A stretch of DNA of 64,000 nt from NCBI GenBank assembly GCA_947846985.1, contig CANTUZ010000001.1, positions 71,565,521 through 71,629,520 on the forward strand, given 5' to 3'. Each line of letters opens with the position of its first letter. Within the stretch, counting starts at the first letter, position 1. The notes below the pieces were generated by a model. It did not search any database. It saw only the letters and a program-made list of their open reading frames with translations, and was not told the origin of the DNA. Shown one piece after another: positions 58,546-64,000 of the stretch. The position numbers were made by a program, and so were the translations under genes. The stretch comes from Fratercula arctica (lineage: Eukaryota; Chordata; Aves; Charadriiformes; Alcidae).

Positions 58546-60560
58546 TTTATCTGATCTCCAGCCACTCAGACTAGAGTAGAGATCCATGGTGTGGATCAGC
58601 AGAGATGCACATTTCTTGGTTTCTCTGGGGCAGTCACGCTGGAGAAAAATGGACAGGATTAAATCAGGATTTTGTTTCTTGCTACACATCTGTCTGTCAG
58701 CCAGTGAGTCATGAGCTGGTCAAAAGCGGAGGGGATGTGGTGGCTGGAGCTGCTTTTGAGACACTGTTTTCCCACGCTTAGGAGTGACAAAAGCAGCTAA
58801 TGATTGTCTGTGTGCATGAGCATGCTCATGGGTGTCCTTCACCCCTTTTTACCCCAGGGACTGGGGCAATAGCTCCTGGCCACCTCCTCACCTGGCACTG
58901 CACGTGCAGGAGGACACATAGGCTGCTGAAGCATCGTTTTCCTCCTGAACATTGTCAGGCCCTTCTGGTGGAAGGCACGGGGCACATGGAAATATCCCAC
59001 GATCTGTGGGCTGCCAGCTGACTACAGTGAATAGAGGCTGATATTGCCCCATGAGCACAGACAGAAAGAGGCCGTCCTTCCTTCTGTGGAAAACAGCAGA
59101 ACGCTAATTCTCTTATTTCCTAATAAGGAGATTTTAGGGAGAATTTTAGTTTAGCCAATTTCTGTCGCACATTGCTATTTAATTGTTTTCGTCTCTTAAT
59201 TAAGTTCATCTGCCAGGATTTACCCAGAGAATTGTATCTAAGAGCTCTTTTGCTGACTGCAAGCACTTGTTGTTGAGAACATTTGTTCCTAAATTTTTGG
59301 GTTTGTTCTGTTTGGATTTGTCGATCAGTTGCCAAAGATTTAGGACAGGACTTCTGGTTCATTTAAGGAAGGCTTTGAAATATGCAACTGGCAAAGTTTT
59401 AGTTTGGATAATGATATTAGAAGTTCCCACACAACCCTCCCCCTCCAAAAACTGAAAAGCACAACAACAACAGATCAGAGGTGGATATAGATTTGCTGAG
59501 CTTCATAATAGCTACCTTAGTGAACCTGAACCCAAATTCTGTAACTTGAGATGATTCATCGTCTCGCAACAGAATCACCCAAAACTTGGCTTTGTGTGGC
59601 TGCAAGGGAAAATTCCACAGCTTTGACATCTCTCTGATTTTGTTGTGCTTACACAGTTAATTTTTAAAAGGCAAAACAGATGCTACTTTGAGAAAATCTA
59701 TGTAAAGAAAATAAAGGAAAAAAAAGATGATTGCTGAGTGAACTAGAACAAAAGAAACAGTATACAAAACCATTTGTTTTTGTAATATTTATACACTCCA
59801 AGTGTGTAACAGCTAACATCGCTTTCATTAGAAGAAATATAGAAATAAGAATGGCCCCTTGCACCAGTAAATCTTTTTATTTTTTCTTTTCAGAAAACTT
59901 TTGAGAAACCATGTTGGTAACTTTAATGTGAAGTGTTTCCTCTGTCTTACATTTTGGAAAAGAGAGTCTTCCATGGAAAAAAATGCCCAAACTTGGCCTC
60001 AAATTATATTTAGTTTTTAAATATATAGAGTTGTGAGATATAACACATATGCTCCTGCCCTTATATTTTAGTATTCATACTGATTGCCTCTCATTTTCTT
60101 TTTCCTGGGTCATGAATAATTATCTGCACCTGTCTGGCTTCAGGAGAACTGGTGCCATTATTTATAAAATGCCTGCATCTCCCTTATGTTTACCTCTGCA
60201 ATTTATAGTTATAGGAAACCTAATATGATGGACAAAAAGGCAACTGGTAAAATGCAATTTCTCAGTCCATGTCCTCCAAGGGGCAGCCTGCTCCTGGAAC
60301 ACCGGGTACAAATTTCCATTAAACACTTCCAACAAATACATAAATGATTTCAGACATTCGGAGTAGTGAAAGATCTCTAATCCTGAACAGCTGGGAGACA
60401 ACTTTCCAGCAATCCTAAATAAATCTTCCCCAGATCACAAGGAAAGGTTGCTCTCTCACCACAGTCAGGTCCTGAAGGACCTAACTGGGTGTGTGAAGCT
60501 CTCTAAGACTCATCATGTCCATGGAGCAAGGCAAAGCAGCACAGCCAGGGAGACAGATCG
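58546..60560. other. Unique sequence, no gene recognised
   Basis: AT-rich. The minus-strand frame at 59120-59362 is lysine-rich and has weak splice-like ends around 33 bases, too little to support an exon. Confidence 0.5.
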
Positions 60561-60565
60561 CTACA

Positions 60566-60707
60566 TGCATTTTCCAGCCACATTGTGCTGGAGAAGCCTC
60601 TTCACTTCCCTGTGCATCTGTTTAGCCTCATAAATCCTGTGGGAATCATGGACGTAAGGACTGTCCATGTATTTGTACAGTGCTTGGTGAAATGGATGGT
60701 CCTTTTT
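60566..60707 (-). other. Exon-like open segment after a long pyrimidine tract
   Basis: On the minus strand a C/T-rich stretch (about 60765-60730) is followed by a 58-base zone with no AG until AAAAAG, where an open frame of 47 codons begins (GACCATCC) and ends at TAG near 60566. The peptide includes FHQALYKYMDSPYVHDSHRI and AKQMHREVKRLLQ, with a charged, globular-looking composition. A donor is not obvious (weak GTGAAG or GTAGCG options). I do not recognise the family. It may be the first of the minus-strand exon-like set, or chance. Confidence 0.25.
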
Positions 60708-62559
60708 GATGTTAAATGTAGTAGGCAACAGGATTGGGAGAGAATAAAGAAAAGAAGATGCCAGTAGGTGATAGCTAAGGAGGAATTCAATTCCCATCTG
60801 GATTTTCCTAGCTAACCCATATAAAATGAAACGGTTTTTTAAATGTGTACATAAATTCCTAGGCAATCAGTCAAGCAAGTGGCCTCATCGTTAAAGACAA
60901 AGGCCCAAGTGCAATCCTGCAGGCAGCAGGAAAAAAAAATAAGAGATGGATCCATTTACAAGGACTGAATTTGCCCTACAGAATGAAAGGGGTTGCTAGT
61001 CTGTGGCAAATGACACCATCCTTGTACCTTAAGCACCCACGGTTCCAATAAGTATCTGAAGAGAACTCCAGAAGATGAAAAAAGCAAGTGTCAGACATGC
61101 TGTTTTAAGGAGACTATTTTTCCAATCCATCTTTTATGTAAAGGGAAACTGATTCTGTCCCGTCTCAATCTTAGAGCTTGTTACATGATTTGCCATTTTT
61201 CTAGTCTTCAGTGAACAGAATAATAGTTTGCTTTCTGCTTCACCTTGGAGCTAAACACTGAAACCTAGAATTATTGCCACCAAAAAGATGGGGATATTTC
61301 TCATGAAGATGGAAAAGTAAAGACCTAATAAATGAAGAACATTTGAGAAGAGAAGGCTAAAGTAGGCTCTACTGCACTATGTTTGACATTACTGTTTTAG
61401 CAATGTAGGTGGTTTTACAAACTATAATTTTTTTAAGTTTCCACTGCTGCAAAGCCTCTGAAGGGAAGGGTGGATGGTACTCATTGTTCACCACAAAGAA
61501 CCGACCTGATGTGGGTGCAATCTGGTCACAAACGTGGCTATACTCCAGCATTTCAGGTCTCCCACCGCTCTGTCTTCGCCAGAAGGGTTCAGTACTGCCA
61601 GCCTTTCTCTGTGGTGTCAGCATCCCCCTTCCTTGGGGGTCTGTCCCTGCTGGGACCAGCTGGTCCATCCCAGTAACCGTCCTGAGATTGGGAGGCAGCC
61701 AGCTCAGGGGTCTGGTCTCCAGCTTGGCTTTCCCCCTTCTCTCTGTATCTTAAGAGATGCTGGTGGATAACGTCACCAGTGACTTTATGTTTGTGATCAG
61801 AGGCTGCAACTGGCGCAAGTGTGAGAAAATCAGGATGAGGGGTAGAGAGGTAGAGAGGTGGGGTCCCTGGAGAGCCCATGTGCTCTGGATATACCCTGGG
61901 TGCCTGCTTAGCTGTTCCCACCAAACTTCTTTGCTTGACGTATCATTTATGGAAAGGAATAGTCTGACTCTCTGTGGTGACACAGTCTCTGCTACATAAA
62001 TTAGGCATTTTTTGTTCAGTGTCATTTTTGGATGAGCAAATATTGTCAAGAGAGGAAACTGAATTAGTTTTGTGTGTGTGGTGTTTGTTTTACTTATTTT
62101 TTTTTTAAGTTGAAAGCATATTTTATCCCTTCAATTTCTAGTCAGTTGAAAATTTCCTTTCAGAATTAATATACGGACAATGTTGTCCCCTGAGACCAAA
62201 CATGAAGAATTTGAAACCCAGCAGAGAATTAATAATAAAGTCAGCAGCCTGTGAAAGCCAATGCTCCTAATAGAAATATATAGATTTAAAATCCAGAAAG
62301 GGCATTGTGAATGCGTAATATGACCTCTTGTATAACATAATCCATGGACTTTTACTTAAAAATTCTCACCCACCTTAACTAAAGCCAATCATTTTGAAAA
62401 GATAGCTAGTCTCACTTCAACTACTCGAGATTTAAAGACGTACTCTGGGTTTTTTTCCAATGGGCAATTACTATCACTGTTACAATAATTTGCCCACTTC
62501 TATCATGAGTTTGCCGTAACTGTAATACACATCTGTCTGCTCTGGAAAAAGTCATCTCA
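60708..62559. other. Unique sequence, no gene recognised
   Basis: Frames at 61369-62049 on both strands overlap each other and lack domains. No repeat is seen. Confidence 0.5.
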
Positions 62560-62790
62560 TGTCCAAGCTCTTCTCACAGGTGATCAGCTCATACCTGTAA
62601 TGAGATAATTTCCTCCTCTTATCCTGCACACTACGCAGAATGAGCTCCCTCCTGTTCGATGGAAGAGGCAGATTTTACAGACCTTGAATCATTCTTATAG
62701 CTGTGTAGTGGAGGGTTTTTTAATTGTTTATCTGGTCCGTCAGCATCTTGTTGACTTGCAGAGGAAGTGTTCTTTCCTCTTTCGGTTCAA
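62560..62790 (-). mobile_element. Ancient CR1 relic
   Basis: In reverse orientation AATGAGATAATTTCCTCCTC (62598), then AGACCTTGAATCATTCTTAT (62679) with AGCTGTGTAGTGGAGGGTTT (62699) and TTATCTGGTCCGTCAGCATC (62728) follows the order of old CR1 3' coding sequence (the ACCTTTAATCATTTTTGTTG..CTCTGGACT..TTGTCCACATC stretch). It is strongly decayed. Confidence 0.5.
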
Positions 62791-64000
62791 ATGGTTGAAA
62801 AGTATGTAAAGCATGCTTTGTGGGTCCATCTGTCCTTGGAAATGTTGGCTAGCAGATTCTGCTTCGTTTCACCAAGGCTGTTTCTATTTTTGCCTGCACA
62901 AGAGTAAGTCCTTCAATGAGTGAAAATTTGAGGTAGTTTTAAATAATAAAGCAAAGAACTACAGGGCTATATGCAAAGGAGGGCCTTTTCTTTATGGTCA
63001 CTGGAGCTATCTGTAACCCTTAAAAGTTATTTGGGTTTGCACGGTGCATTTATTTTTTTTCAGATTTCTTCATGTCCTGGTCTCACAAGCAGATAAACGT
63101 TGTCATTGCATCTGGAGGGAAGAATTCATGGATTGTTTCAGTGTATTTTATGGCTTGTTTGTCAAATTTAGGTGGACAAACTTGAAGGGACTCCACATTA
63201 TCTGCCTCTGTAATGAACTTGAAAGCACCAGAAGACACAGACTGGTTTCTTTATAGATGCACATTACTTTTTGCAAATGACAGAGTTGTAGAGCTACGTG
63301 TCACAGAATGGATGGGCACAAATGAAAACACCATTCTCCAGCGAGAAAAAATGATATCAACCAGCTGATGTGAAATTTGCTTTATAAAACTGATTTGAAC
63401 AAACCAACAGATCTAAGCAGCTTCAGATTTTGTGGATATTTGGATCAAATTTGGAATTTGCAGTCAAGGCCTCTTGTTGATGACAAAAAAAGGCTGCAGA
63501 AGCGTTTGATCCTCAACACAGGCTTACATGTTACAGTCATGAGGATAAACGTTATGTTTCAGAGGATTCCTGTTGCAATGGTGCTGAGAGTCGATTTCTG
63601 TGCATACTGTAACTAACCTTTTCTAAAGAGAAAGCAGCGGCAGCATTTGTTTGTGTCCATCTATTGAAACATATCCTGAAAACAAAAACCCAGCAAGGTG
63701 CAAGTGCTTGTCATTCTGTGTTATACCCCATCCCATGTTTCCAGATGGTTACACTAGAAAAGCAAATTAGGGAAGGCAGTCCAGTGCCAATGAGCTTGGA
63801 GTGAGGAGGAGCAGAAAGCACAGGCCTCTCAGCACTTTGTGGAAATCAGCAGAAACTTTGAGCAGTCCAGAATTTTCCCTTTAGTGGCTGATCAAGAGGC
63901 ATTCTTTACATTATTGTTTTAGCTTTTTTACTCTCTATCCCTATCTCCGTCTCCTTGGTAGCCTTTGAAACTAGTTGCTAGTGTGTGGGGAATATGTAGC
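62791..64000. other. Unique AT-rich sequence to window end, no gene seen
   Basis: There is no repeat, no coding domain and no clear splice-flanked frame. Confidence 0.55.

Noticed and set aside
58501..58638. Minus-strand 45-codon segment with a very good acceptor
   Set aside because: It runs into a probable CR1 3'-end relic and stops there, with no donor. Most likely chance.

Overview
This window looks like bird nuclear DNA from a gene-poor region, either an intergenic desert or the inside of a very long intron. The main reason is its interspersed repeats. There are several 5'-truncated CR1 LINE copies ending in the ATTCTATG-type 3' tail, older CR1 relics of the deep amniote kind, a solo LTR that reads like the avian ERVL class, and a few MIR-like SINE relics. 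I see no L1 or Alu, no bacterial-style gene packing, no rRNA or tRNA gene and no CRISPR. I recognise no protein-coding gene by name. Long stretches are AT-rich single-copy DNA with low CpG content.

Layout. A CR1 3' part (1-794) is cut by the window edge. It is followed by unique sequence, a pyrimidine-rich block (3010-3440) and a CpG-enriched block (5341-5800). An ancient CR1 relic occupies about 9700-10340, close to several perfect palindromes. Further right are a 24-bp perfect palindrome (13139-13162), a MIR-like relic, homopolymers and a triplet microsatellite (16719-16789), and a reverse-strand CR1 (17985-18345). Between 20.1 and 22.3 kb a diverged segment of about 400 bp occurs twice in direct orientation, with a perfect (CCCTT)40 array between the copies. 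Two forward CR1 copies (24318-24828 and 37846-38278) bracket a region with a 26-bp tandem repeat (26409-26475) and the solo LTR (34248-34717, with a 5-bp target duplication). An old CR1 of about 1.3 kb (38925-40260) still shows recognisable reverse-transcriptase sequence. The 52.1-53.9 kb stretch holds three CR1 relics in mixed orientation, and two more short relics lie near 58.5 and 62.6 kb.

The most speculative part is 55.1-60.8 kb on the minus strand. Four open segments there have plausible splice acceptors or donors, and two are symmetric in phase. They may be exons of an unrecognised gene. The evidence is weak, because splice-like motifs are common by chance, and I cannot name the product. 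A CpG-dense exon-like segment at 23682-23899 on the plus strand is a similar case.

Limits: family names of repeats are judged by eye from remembered consensus patterns and boundaries are approximate. No alignment, codon statistics or expression data were available.
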